NCBI RefSeq assembly: GCF_031755915.1
Contig: NC_083389.1
Location: 13,633,001-13,697,000, forward strand
Direction of reading: 5' to 3'
DNA from: Ziziphus jujuba
Taxonomy: Eukaryota; Streptophyta; Magnoliopsida; Rosales; Rhamnaceae
DNA: 64,000 nt
The stretch's first letter is position 1; every line of letters begins with the position of its first letter. Below are positions 13,456 through 23,950 of this stretch, in pieces. Under the pieces are notes generated by a model. The model had not been told where the DNA came from. It worked only from the letters and a program-made list of their open reading frames with translations, and did not search any database. The position numbers were made by a program, and so were the translations under genes.

Positions 13456-13820
13456 TATTACTAAAATTAAAAAAAAAAAAAATTCTATTTATCTTGTTTA
13501 AATATCTTCACTAGTTATTTGATGCTCCAACAAAATTAAATTGTTAAAATTGAAGGTTTTAAAAAACTATATGAAAAAAAAGGGTATCAGGCGACGCATA
13601 GGATAGATTATGCGTCGTCTATTACTCTAATTTTTTTTTTAAAAAAAATCTATTTATCATCTTTAAATATTGTCACCGGTCATTTGATGCTGGAAGAAAA
13701 TAAAATTGTTAAACTGGCAGATTTAAAAAAAAAACACTTTCTCTAACTAGTTTAAATATTTTAACTGGTTATTTGATGCTGAGATAAAATCAGATTGATT
13801 AAAAAAATAAAAAAACAAAA

Positions 13821-13997
13821 CTCATTTATGTTGTTTAACTATTTTCACTGCTTATTTGATGCTGGAAGAAAATCAAATTGTTAAAAAGCATGGTTTTTTT
13901 GAAAGAAAAAAAGAAAAAAAAAGAAATTGGGTATTAGGCGACGCATAGTACTGATTATGCGTCGCCTATTACTATAATTAAAAAAAAAAAAAAAAAA
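13821..13997 (+). repeat. Subunit A of the reference unit
   Basis: Starts 'ctcatttatgttgtttaac', continues through the shared core (ttatttgatgct, then aaaatcaaattgttaaaaag), then a T7 run, a purine tract of A-runs broken by G, the GC-rich hairpin at 13937-13966 and a closing poly(A) run. Across the array the fourth-base variant 'ttatgctg' alternates with 'ttatgttg'. The purine tract also varies: gaaag, gaaaa, gagag or gaaat followed by A-runs. These alleles identify unit families. A-type hairpin variants include ggagacgc, ggcgtcgc and loops with tactt instead of tactg. Confidence 0.93.
13937..13966. repeat. Hairpin of subunit A (11-bp perfect stem, 8-nt loop)
   Basis: Left arm ggcgacgcata, loop gtactgat, right arm tatgcgtcgcc; the arms are exact reverse complements. 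With flanking ta/ta the stem reaches 13 bp. It is present in nearly all A subunits, so about 95 times in the window. It is not followed by a T-run on the + strand, so it is not an intrinsic terminator. Confidence 0.93.
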
Positions 13998-14156
13998 CTC
14001 TCTTGTTATTGTTTAAATATTTTAACTGGTTATTTGATGCTCAACTAAAATCCAATTGTTAAAAATGAAGGTTTAAAAAAATATATATATAGGGTATTAG
14101 GCGACGCATAATCATGATTATGCGTCGCCTATTACTAAAATTAAAAAAAAAAAAAA
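13998..14156 (+). repeat. Subunit B of the reference unit, with (TA)n run
   Basis: Starts 'ctctcttgttattg', then the shared core ending 'aaaatccaattgttaaaaat', then 'gaaggttt', an A-run, a (TA)n run (14081-14091 here), 'gggtattag', the perfect palindrome and a poly(A) run. B is the only subunit with the TA run. That run ranges from about 11 bp to about 27 bp (near 30892-30918), which accounts for much of the unit length variation. B is also the subunit whose palindrome is most often partly deleted. Confidence 0.93.
14098..14131. repeat. Perfect 34-bp palindrome of subunit B
   Basis: The left half is ta followed by ggcgacgcataatca, and the right half is its exact reverse complement, with no loop. 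It has a GC-rich base and an AT-rich centre (tgattatg / cataatca), flanked by a (TA)n run on the left and poly(A) on the right. Perfect self-complementarity with no spacer makes it a strong candidate for cruciform extrusion. The same palindrome recurs in most units. Confidence 0.95.
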
Positions 14157-14320
14157 CTCTATTTATCTTGTTTAAATATCTTCACTGGTTATTTGATGCT
14201 CCAACAAAATCAAATTGTTAAAAATGAAGGTTTTAAAAAACTATATGAAAAAAAAGGGTATCAGGCGACGCATAGGATAGATTATGCGTCGTCTATTACT
14301 CTACTTTTTTTTAAAAAAAA
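14157..14320 (+). repeat. Subunit C of the reference unit
   Basis: Starts 'ctctatttatcttgtttaaa', followed by the core with 'gctccaacaaaatc', then 'gaaggttttaaaaaactata', a poly(A) run, 'gggtatcag', an imperfect hairpin at 14264-14293, and a T-run immediately followed by an A-run (about 14305-14320). Its plus strand happens to be open in one frame over most of its length, which produces the array's recurring 60-100 codon reading frames. Alleles include gcgatgc, gcgacgcgt and ggatatctgg forms upstream of and in the hairpin. Confidence 0.93.
14264..14293. repeat. Imperfect hairpin of subunit C
   Basis: Left arm ggcgacgcata, loop ggatagat, right arm tatgcgtcgtc. One mismatch near the stem base separates it from the A-type arms. 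It lies in the same relative position as the A and B inverted repeats and shares their arm sequence, so all three descend from one ancestral inverted repeat. C tolerates more arm substitutions than B, for example gcgacgcgt with gcttcatc near 31780. Confidence 0.9.
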
Positions 14321-14416
14321 CTCTATTTATCATCTTTAAATATTGTCACCGGTCATTTGATGCCGGAAGAAAATAAAATTCTTAAACAGGCAGATTTTAA
14401 AAAAAAAAAACACCTT
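14321..14416 (+). repeat. Subunit D of the reference unit (no hairpin)
   Basis: Starts 'ctctatttatcatctttaaa', then 'tattgtcaccggtcatttga', then a core ending in 'aaacaggcagatt' and a poly(A) run. It aligns with C over about 75 bp and then stops where the hairpin half would begin. D therefore looks like a monomer that lost its hairpin half. Linked alleles across the array are gctggaag/aaaataaaa, gattctggaag/aaattaaaa, gccggaag/attcttaaa and gctgcaag. Confidence 0.92.
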
Positions 14417-14496
14417 CTCTAACTAGTTTAAATATTTTAACTGGTTATTTGATGCTTAGATAAAATCAGATTGATTAAAAAAATAAAAAAACAAAA
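14417..14496 (+). repeat. Subunit E of the reference unit (no hairpin)
   Basis: Starts 'ctctaactagtttaaatatt', has the core 'ttatttgatgct', then 'aaaatcagattgattaaa' and two A-runs. It is the shortest and most uniform subunit. Like D it lacks the hairpin half. An extra copy of most of E occurs at 7142-7224 and 10579-10661. Confidence 0.92.
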
Positions 14497-16258
14497 CTCA
14501 TTTATGTTGTTTAACTATTTTCACTGCTTATTTGATGCTGGAAGAAAATCAAATTGTTAAAAAGCATGGTTTTTTTGAAAGAAAAAAAAAAAAAAGAAAT
14601 TGGGTATTAGGCGACGCATAGTACTGATTATGCGTCGCCTATTACTATAATTAAAAAAAAAAAAAACTCTCTTGTTATTGTTTAAATATTTTAACTGGTT
14701 ATTTGATGCTCAACTAAAATCCTATTGTTAAAAATGATGGTTTAAAAAAATATATATATAGGGTATTAGGCGACGCATATTACTAAAATTAAAAAAAAAA
14801 AACTCTATTTATCTTGTTTAAATATCTTCACTGGTTATTTGATGCTCCAACAAAATCAAATTGTTAAAAATGAAGGTTTTAAAAAACTATATGAAAAAAA
14901 AGGATATCTGGCGACGCATAGGATAGATTATGCGTCGTCTATTGCTCTAATTGTTTTAAAAAAAAACTCTATTTATCATCTTTAAATATTGTCACCGGTC
15001 ATTTGATTCTGGAAGAAATTAAAATTGTTAAACAGGCAGATTTTAAAAGAAAAAACACCTTCTCTAACTAGTTTAAATATTTTAACTGGTTATTTGATGC
15101 TGAGATAAAATCAGATTGATTAAAAAAATAAAAAAACAAAACTCATTTATGTTGTTTAACTATTTTCACTGCTTATTTGATGCTGCAAGAAAGTCAAATT
15201 GTTAAAAAGCATGGTTTTTTTGAAAGAAAAAAAAAAAATTGGGTATTAGGCGACGCATAGTACTGATTATGCGTCGCCTATTACTATAATTAAAAAAAAA
15301 AAAAACTCTCTTGTTATTGTTTAAATATTTTAACTGGTTATTTGATGCTCAACTAAAATCCAATTGTTAAAAATGAAGGTTTAAAAAAAAAAAAAATATA
15401 TATATATATAGGGTATTAGGCGACGCATAATCGCCTATTACTAAAATTAAAAAAAAAAAAAATTCTATTTATCTTGTTTAAATATCTTCACTAGTTATTT
15501 GATGCTCCAACAAAATTAAATTGTTAAAATTGAAGGTTTTAAAAAACTATATGAAAAAAAAGGGTATCAGGCGACGCATAGGATAGATTATGCGTCGTCT
15601 ATTACTCTAATTTTTTTTTTAAAAAAAATCTATTTATCATCTTTAAATATTGTCACCGGTCATTTGATGCTGGAAGAAAATAAAATTGTTAAACAGGCAG
15701 ATTTAAAAAAAAAACACTTTCTCTAACTAGTTTAAATATTTTAACTGGTTATTTGATGCTGAGATAAAATCAGATTGATTAAAAAAATAAAAAAACAAAA
15801 CTCATTTATGTTGTTTAACTATTTTCACTGCTTATTTGATGCTGGAAGAAAATCAAATTGTTAAAAAGCATGGTTTTTTTGAAAGAAAAAAAGAAAAAAA
15901 AAGAAATTGGGTATTAGGCGACGCATAGTACTGATTATGCGTCGCCTATTACTATAATTAAAAAAAAAAAAAAAAAACTCTCTTGTTATTGTTTAAATAT
16001 TTTAACTGGTTATTTGATGCTCAACTAAAATCCAATTGTTAAAAATGAAGGTTTAAAAAAATATATATATAGGGTATTAGGCGACGCATAATCATGATTA
16101 TGCGTCGCCTATTACTAAAATTAAAAAAAAAAAAAACTCTATTTATCTTGTTTAAATATCTTCACTGGTTATTTGATGCTCCAACAAAATCAAATTGTTA
16201 AAAATGAAGGTTTTAAAAAACTATATGAAAAAAAAGGGTATCAGGCGACGCATAGGAT
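14497..16258 (+). repeat. Three-unit block, copy 2, truncated at its 3' end
   Basis: Units at 14497, 15142 and 15801 repeat the markers of 12523-14496: deleted palindromes at 14769 and 15419-15435, and 'gcaagaaagtc' in A. The third unit runs A-B and then only the first part of C, up to the middle of the C hairpin, where the deletion junction at 16258-16259 ends it. Confidence 0.88.
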
Positions 16259-16270
16259 ATTTTTTAAATA
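16250..16270 (+). other. Deletion junction: C hairpin apex joined to mid-B
   Basis: Subunit C reads normally to 'gcataggata' (16259) and then continues as subunit B 'ttttttaaatattttaac'. Missing are the right arm of the C hairpin, D, E, A and the start of B, about 386 bp; the 962-bp spacing between unit starts 15801 and 16763 fits two units minus that length. The two sides share only ta at 16258-16259, unlike the homologous fusions elsewhere in the array. The breakpoint lies in the hairpin loop. Confidence 0.88.
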
Positions 16271-16999
16271 TTTTAACTGGTTATTTGATGCTCATATAAA
16301 ATCCAATTGTTAAAAATGAAGGTTTAAAAAAAAAAAATATATATATATATATATAGGGTATTAGGCGACGCATAATCATGATTATGCGTCGCCTATTACT
16401 AAAATTAAAAAAAAAAAAAAAATTCTATTTATCTTGTTTAAATATCTTCACTGGTTATTTGATGCTCCAACAAAATTAAATTGTTAAAAATGAAGGTTTT
16501 AAAAAACTATATGAAAAAAAAGGGTATCAGGCGACGCATAGGATAGATTATGCGTCGTCTATTACTCTAATTTTTTTTTTAAAAAAAATCTATTTATCAT
16601 CTTTAAATATTGTCACCGGTCATTTGATGCTGGAAGAAAATAAAATTGTTAAACAGGCAGATTTAAAAAAAAAAAACATTTTCTCTAACTAGTTTAAATA
16701 TTTTAACTGGTTATTTGATGCTGAGATAAAATCAGATTGATTAAAAAAATAAAAAAACAAAACTCATTTATGTTGTTTAACTATTTTCACTGCTTATTTG
16801 ATGCTGCAAGAAAGTCAAATTGTTAAAAAGCATGGTTTTTTTGAAAGAAAAAAAAAAAATTGGGTATTAGGCGACGCATAGTACTGATTATGCGTCGCCT
16901 ATTACTATAATTAAAAAAAAAAAACTCTCTTATTATTTTTTAAATATTTTAACTGGTTATTTGATGCTCATATAAAATCCAATTGTTAAAAATGAAGGT

Positions 17000-17031
<32 letters not shown>

Positions 17032-17436
17032 GGTATTAGGCGACGCATAATCATGATTATGCGTCGCCTATTACTAAAATTAAAAAAAAAAAAAAATTCT
17101 ATTTATCTTGTTTAAATATCTTCACTGGTTATTTGATGCTCCAACAAAATTAAATTGTTAAAAATGAAGGTTTTAAAAAACTATATGAAAAAAAAGGGTA
17201 TCAGGCGACGCATAGGATAGATTATGCGTCGTCTATTACTCTAATTTTTTTTTTAAAAAAAATCTATTTATCATCTTTAAATATTGTCACCGGTCATTTG
17301 ATGCTGGAAGAAAATAAAATTGTTAAACAGGCAGATTTAAAAAAAAAAAACACTTTCTCTAACTAGTTTAAATATTTTAACTGGTTATTTGATGCTGAGA
17401 TAAAATCAGATTGATTAAAAAAATAAAAAAACAAAA
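16259..17436 (+). repeat. Unit family with 'gctcatataaaatcc' in B, two tandem copies
   Basis: The B subunits beginning inside 16259 and at about 16925 both read 'attttttaaat' and 'gctcatataaaatcc', an allele pair not seen elsewhere in the window. They are about 676 bp apart, so one unit was duplicated beside the deletion junction. A of the unit at 16763 carries 'gctgcaagaaagtc'. Confidence 0.82.
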
Positions 17437-20068
17437 CTCATTTATGTTGTTTAACTATTTTCACTGCTTATTTAATGCTGGAAGAAAATCAAATTGTTAA
17501 AAAGCATGGTTTTTTTGAAAGAAAAAAAGAAAAAAAAAAAGAAATTGGGTATTAGGCGACGCATAGTACTGATTATGCGTCGCCTATTACTATAATTAAA
17601 AAAAAAAAAACTCTCTTGTTATTGTTTAAATATTTTAACTGGTTATTTGATGCTCAACTAAAATCCAATTGTTAAAAATGAAGCTTTAAAAAATATATAT
17701 ATATATAGGGTATTAGGCGACGCATATTACTAAAATTAAAAAAAAAAAAAACTCTATTTATCTTGTTTAAATATCTTCACTGGTTATTTGATGCTCCAAC
17801 AAAATCAAATTATTAAAAATGAAGGTTTTAAAAAACTATATGAAAAAAAAGGATATCTGGCGACGCATAGGATAGATTATGCGTCGTCTATTGCTCTAAT
17901 TGTTTTAAAAAAAAACTCTATTTATCATCTTTAAATATTGTCACCGGTCATTTGATTCTGGAAGAAATTAAAATTGTTAAACAGGTAGATTTTAAAAGAA
18001 AAAACACCTTCTCTAACTAGTTTAAACATTTTAACTGGTTATTTGATGCTAAGATAAAATCAGATTGATTAAAAAAATAAAAAAACAAAACTCATTTATG
18101 TTGTTTAACTATTTTCACTGCTTATTTGATGCTGCAAGAAAGTCAAATTGTTAAAAATCATGGTTTTTGTGAAAGAAAAAAAAAATTGGGTATTAGGCGA
18201 CGCATAGTACTGATTATGCGTCGCCTATTACTATAATTAAAAAAAAAAAACTCTCTTGTTATTGTTTAAATATTTTAACTGGTTATTTGATGCTCAACTA
18301 AAATCCAATTGTTAAAAATGAAGGTTTAAAAAAAAAATATATATATATATATATAGGGTATTAGGGGACGCATAATCATGATTATGCGTCGCCTATTACT
18401 AAAATTAAAAAAAAAAAAAATTCTATTTATCTTGTTTAAATATCTTCACTGGTTATTTGATGCTCCAACAAAATTAAATTGTTAAAAATGAAGGTTTTAA
18501 AAAACTATATGAAAAAAAAGGGTATCAGGTGACGCATAGGATAGATTATGCGTCGTCTATTACTCTAATTTTTTTTTAAAATAAAATCTATTTATCATCT
18601 TTAAATATTGTCACCGGTCATTTGATGCTGGAAGAAAATAAAATTGTTAAACAGGCAGATTTAAAAAAAAAAACACTTTCTCTAACTAGTTTAAATATTT
18701 TAACTGGTTATTTGATGCTGAGATAAAATCAGATTGATTAAAAAAATAAAAAAACAAAACTCATTTATGTTGTTTAACTATTTTCACTGCTTATTTGATG
18801 CTGGAAGAAAATCAAATTGTTAAAAAGCATGGTTTTTTTGAAAGAAAAAAAAAAAAAAAAGAAATTGGGTATTAGGCGACGCATAGTACTGATTATGCGT
18901 CGCCTATTACTATAATTAAAAAAAAAAAACTCTCTTGTTATAGTTTAAATATTTTAACTGGTTATTTGATGCTCAACTAAAATCCTACTGTTAAAAATGA
19001 TGGTTTAAAAAAATATATATATAGGGTATTAGGCGACGCATATTACTAAAATTAAAAAAAAAAAAAAAACTCTATTTATCTTGTTTAAATATCTTCACTG
19101 GTTATTTGATGCTCGAACAAAATCAAATTGTTAAAAATGAAGGTTTTAAAAAACTATATGAAAAAAAAGGATATCTGGCGACGCATAGGATAGATTATGC
19201 GTCGTCTATTCCTCTAATTTTTTAAAAAAAAAATCTATTTATCATCTTTAAATATTGTCACCGGTCATTTGATGCCGGAAGAAAATAAAATTCTTAAACA
19301 GGCAGATTTTACAAGAAAAAACACCTTCTCTAACTAGTTTAAATATTTTAACTGGTTATTTGATGCTGAGATAAAATCAGATTGATTAAAAAAATAAAAA
19401 AACAAAACTCATTTATGTTGTTTAACTATTTTCACTGCTTATTTGATGCTGCAAGAAAGTCAAATTGTTAAAAAGCATGGTTTTTTTGAAAGAAAAAAAA
19501 AAAATTGGGTATTAGGCGACGCATAGTACTGATTATGCGTCGCCTATTACTATAATTAAAAAAAAAAAACTCTCTTATTATTTTTTAAATATTTTAACTG
19601 GTTATTTGATGCTCAACTAAAATCCAATTGTTAAAAATGAAGGTTTAAAAAAATATATATATAGGGTATTAGGCGACGCATAATCATGATTATGCGTCGC
19701 CTATTACTAAAATTAAAAAAAAAAAAAATTCTATTTATCTTGTTTAAATATCTTCACTGGTTATTTGATGCTCCAACAAAATTAAATTGTTAAAAATGAA
19801 GGTTTTAAAAAACTATATGAAAAAAAAGGGTATCAGGCGACGCATAGGATAGATTATGCGTCGTCTATTACTCTAATTTTTTTTTTAAAAAAAATCTATT
19901 TATCATCTTTAAATATTGTCACCGGTCATTTGATGCTGGAAGAAAATAAAATTGTTAAACAGGCAGATTTAAAAAAAAAAAACACTTTCTCTAACTAGTT
20001 TAAATATTTTAACTGGTTATTTGATGCTGAGATAAAATCAGATTGATTAAAAAAATAAAAAAACAAAA
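17437..20068 (+). repeat. Units 17437-19408, variant block with distant copies
   Basis: Unit starts 17437, 18091, 18760 and 19408. Markers are 'atttaatgctgg' in A and 'gaagctttaaa' in B (17437), ggggacgc in the B palindrome (about 18364), 'caggtgacgc' and 'taaaataaaatc' in C (18528-18580), and 'tcctactg' in B (18760). About 18500-19400 shares the last three with 34435-35335 at an offset near 15935 bp. Confidence 0.82.
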
Positions 20069-20559
20069 CTCATTTATGTTGTTTAACTATTTTCACTGCT
20101 TATTTGATGCTGCAAGAAAGTCAAATTGTTAAAAAGCATGGTTTTTTTGAAAGAAAAAAAAAAATTGGGTATTAGGCGACGCATAGTACTGATTATGCGT
20201 CGCCTATTACTATAATTAAAAAAAAAAAAACTCTCTTATTATTGTTTAAATATTTTAACTGGTTATTTGATGCTCAACTAAAATCCAATTGTTAAAAATG
20301 AAGGTTTAAAAAAAAAATATATATATATATATAGGGTATTAGGCGACGCATAATCGCCTATTACTAAAATTAAAAAAAAAAAATAATTCTATTTATCTTG
20401 TTTAAATATTGTCACCGGTCATTTGATGCTGGAAGAAAATAAAATTGTTAAACAGGCAGATTTAAAAAAAAAACACTTTCTCTAACTAGTTTAAATATTT
20501 TAACTGGTTATTTGATGCTGAGATAAAATCAGATTGATTAAAAAAATAAAAAAACAAAA
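20069..20559 (+). repeat. 491-bp unit lacking most of subunit C (C-D fusion)
   Basis: A and B (13-bp-deleted palindrome) are normal. Then a C-type start ('ttctatttatcttg', to 20400) passes through the shared 'tttaaatat' (20401-20409) into D-type 'tgtcaccggtc'. The unit is about 164 bp short, one C subunit. It is an in-register fusion by recombination between the C and D cores. Confidence 0.9.
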
Positions 20560-20813
20560 CTCATTTATGTTGTTTAACTATTTTCACTGCTTATTTGATG
20601 CTGGAAGAAAATCAAATTGTTAAAAAGCATGGTTTTTTTGAAAGAAAAAAAGAAAAAAAAAGAAATTGGGTATTAGACGACGCATAGTACTGATTATGCG
20701 TCGCCTATTACTATAATTAAAAAAAAAAAAAAAAAACTCTCTTGTTATTGTTTAAATATTTTAACTGGTTATTTGATGCTCAACTAAAATCCAATTGTTA
20801 AAAATGAAGGTTT

Positions 20814-20844
<31 letters not shown>

Positions 20845-23800
20845 TAGGGTATTAGGCGACGCATAATCATGATTATGCGTCGCCTATTACTAAAATTAAA
20901 AAAAAAAAAACTCTATTTATCTTGTTTAAATATCTTCACTGGTTATTTGATGCTCCAACAAAATCAAATTGTTAAAAATGAAGGTTTTAAAAAACTATAT
21001 GAAAAAAAAGGGTATCAGGCGACGCATAGGATAGATTATGCCTCGTCTATTACTCTAATTTTTTTTAAAAAAAAAACTCTATTTATCATCTTTAAATATT
21101 GTCACCGGTCATTTGATGCTGAAAGAAAATAAAATTGTTAAACAGGCAGATTTAAAAAAAAAAACACCTTCTCTAACTAGTTTAAATATTTTAACTGGTT
21201 ATTTGATGCTGAGATAAAATCAGATTGATTAAAAAAATAGAAAAACAAAACTCATTTATGTTGTTTAACTATTTTCACTGCTTATTTGATGCTGGAAGAA
21301 AATCAAATTGTTAAAAAGCATGGTTTTTTTGAAAGAAAAAAAGAAAAAAAAAGAAATTGGGTATTAGGCGACGCATAGTACTGATTATGCGTCTCCTATT
21401 ACTATAATTAAAAAAAAAAAAAAAAACTCTCTTGTTATTGTTTAAATATTTTAACTGGTTATTTGATGCTCAACTAAAATCCAATTGTTAAAAATGAAGG
21501 TTTAAAAAAATATATATATAGGGTATTAGGCGACGCATAATCATGATTATGCGTCGCCTATTACTAAAATTAAAAAAAAAAAAACTCTATTTATCTTGTT
21601 TAAATATCTTCACTGGTTATTTGATGCTCCAACAAAATCAAATTGTTAAAAATGAAGGTTTTAAAAAACTATATGAAAAAAAAGGGTATCAGGCGACGCA
21701 TAGGATAGATTATGCGTCGTCTATTACTCTACTTTTTTTAAAAAAAAACTCTATTTATCATCTTTAAATATTGTCACCGGTCATTTGATGCCGGAAGAAA
21801 ATAAAATTCTTAAACAGGCAGATTTTAAAACAAAAAAACACCTTCTCTAACTAGTTTAAATATTTTAACTGGTTATTTGATGCTGAGATAAAATCAGATT
21901 GATTAAAAAAATAAAAAAACAAAACTCATTTATGTTGTTTAACTATTTTCACTGCTTATTTGATGCTTAAAGAAAATCAAATTGTTAAAAAGCATGGTTT
22001 TTTTGAAAGAAAAAAAGAAAAAAAAAGAAATTGGGTATTAGGCGACGCATAGTACTGATTATGCGTTGCCTATTACTATAATTAAAAAAAAAAAAAAACT
22101 CTCTTGTTATTGTTTAAATATTTTAACTGGTTATTTGATGCTCAACTAAAATCCAATTGTTAAAAATGAAGGTTTAAAAAAATATATATATAGGGTATTA
22201 GGCGACGCATAATCATGATTATGCGTCGCCTATTACTAAAATTAAAAAAAAAAAAAACTCTATTTATCTTGTTTAAATATCTTCACTGGTTATTTGATGC
22301 TCCAACAAAATCAAATTGTTAAAAATGAAGGTTTTAAAAAACTATATGAAAAAAAAGGGTATCAGGCGACGCATAGGATAGATTATGCATCGTCTATTAC
22401 TCTACTTTTTTTAAAAAAAAACTCTATTTATCATCTTTAAATATTGTCACCGGTCATTTGATGCCGGAAGAAAATAAAATTCTTAAACATGCAGATTTTA
22501 AAACAAAAAAACACCTTCTCTAACTAGTTTAAATATTTTAACTGGTTATTTGATGCTGAGATAAAATCAGATTGATTAAAAAAATAAAAAAACAAAACTC
22601 ATTTATGTTGTTTAACTATTTTCACTGCTTATTTGATGCTGGAAGAAAATCAAATTGTTAAAAAGCATGGTTTTTTTGAAAGAAAAAAAGAAAAAAAAAG
22701 AAATTGGGTATTAGGCGACGCATAGTACTGATTATGCGTCGCCTATTACTATAATTAAAAAAAAAAAAAAAACTCTCTTGTTATTGTTTAAATATTTTAA
22801 CTGGTTATTTGATGCTCAACTAAAATCCAATTGTTAAAAATGAAGGTTTAAAAAAATATATATATAGGGTATTAGGCGACGCATAATCATGATTATGCGT
22901 CGCCTATTACTAAAATTAAAAAAAAAAAAAACTCTATTTATCTTGTTTAAATATCTTCACTGGTTATTTGATGCTCCAACAAAATGAAATTGTTAAAAAT
23001 GAAGGTTTTAAAAAACTATATGAAAAAAAAGTGTATCAGGCGACGCGTAGGATAGATTATGCTTCATCTATTCCTCTAATATTTTTTTAAAAAAAAACTC
23101 TATTTATCATCTTTAAATATTGTCACCGGTCATTTGATGCTGGAAGAAAATAAAATTGTTAAACAGGCATTTTTTTTAAAAAAAAACACCTTCTCTAACT
23201 AGTTTAAATATTTTAACTGGTTATTTGATGCTGAGATAAAATCAGATTGATTAACAAAATAAAAAAACAAAACTCATTTATGTTGTTTAACTATTTTCAC
23301 TGCTTATTTGATGCTGGAAGAAAATCAAATTGTTAAAAAGCATGGTTTTTTTGAAAGAAAAAAAGAAAAAAAAAGAAATTGGGTATTAGGCGACGCATAG
23401 TACTTATTATGCGTCGCCTATTACTATAATTAAAAAAAACAAAAAAACTCTCTTGTTATTGTTTAAATATTTTAACTGGTTATTTGATGCTCAACTAAAA
23501 TCCAATTATTAAAAATGAAGGTTTAAAAAAATATATATATATAGGGTATTAGGCGACGCATAATCATGATTATGCGTCGCCTATTACTAAAATTAAAAAA
23601 AAAAAAAACTCTATTTATCTTGTTTAAATATCTTCACTGGTTATTTGATGCTCCAACAAAATCAAATTGTTAAAAATGAAGGTTTTAAAAAACTATATGA
23701 AAAAAAAGGGTATCAGGCGACGCATAGGATAGATTATGCGTCGTCCATTACTCTAATTGTTTTTTTAAAAAAAAACTCTGCTTATCATCTTTAAATATTG

Positions 23801-23950
23801 TCCCTGGTCATTTGATGCTGGAAGAAAATAAAATTGTTAAACAGGAAGATTTTACAAAAAAAAACACCTTCTCTAACTAGTTTAAATATTTTAACTGGTT
23901 ATTCGATGCTGAGATAAAATCAGATTGATTAAAAAAATAAAAAAACAAAA
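20560..23950 (+). repeat. Units 20560-23273
   Basis: Five units of 673-691 bp, at 20560, 21251, 21925, 22598 and 23273. The B palindromes are intact. A-hairpin variants are private to single units: attagacgacgc (20560), gtctcctatt (21251), gcgttgcc (21925) and tacttattatg (23273). A has the purine tract gaaag-A7-g-A9. C of 22598 carries gcgacgcgtag with gcttcatc, an arm pair reused around 30-32 kb. Confidence 0.85.

Larger units (their letters stand above)
12523..14496 (+). repeat. Three-unit block, copy 1 (about 1975 bp)
   Basis: Units at 12523, 13165 and 13821. Markers are a 21-bp-deleted B palindrome (12792) with 'aaaatgatgg' upstream and 'ggatatctgg' in C, then A with 'gctgcaagaaagtc' and a 13-bp-deleted B palindrome (13439-13455), then a fully canonical unit. 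The series repeats in the next three units at offsets of 1974-1980 bp. Confidence 0.88.
13821..14496 (+). repeat. Reference repeat unit with all five subunits intact
   Basis: This 676-bp unit is a good reference because all three inverted repeats carry their commonest form. Order and lengths are A 177, B 159, C 164, D 96 and E 80 bp. The subunits align to each other over their first 50-60 bp, so the unit arose from one shorter ancestral monomer that diverged and was then amplified as a five-part block. In rough terms A, B, C and D+E are each 159-177 bp, close to one nucleosome. Confidence 0.95.

Noticed and set aside
13937..13990. Intrinsic transcription terminators at the A and B hairpins
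   Set aside because: On the + strand the hairpin is followed by an A-run, not a T-run. On the - strand the T-run lies more than 10 bases past the stem. There is also no gene to terminate.
14081..14091. TATA boxes or promoters in the (TA)n runs
   Set aside because: The run is a length-variable microsatellite in every B subunit with no downstream gene or consistent initiator.
13937..14293. MITE insertions represented by the three inverted repeats
   Set aside because: The inverted repeats sit at the same relative position in A, B and C with homologous flanks and no target-site duplications, so they are part of the ancestral monomer and not separate insertions.
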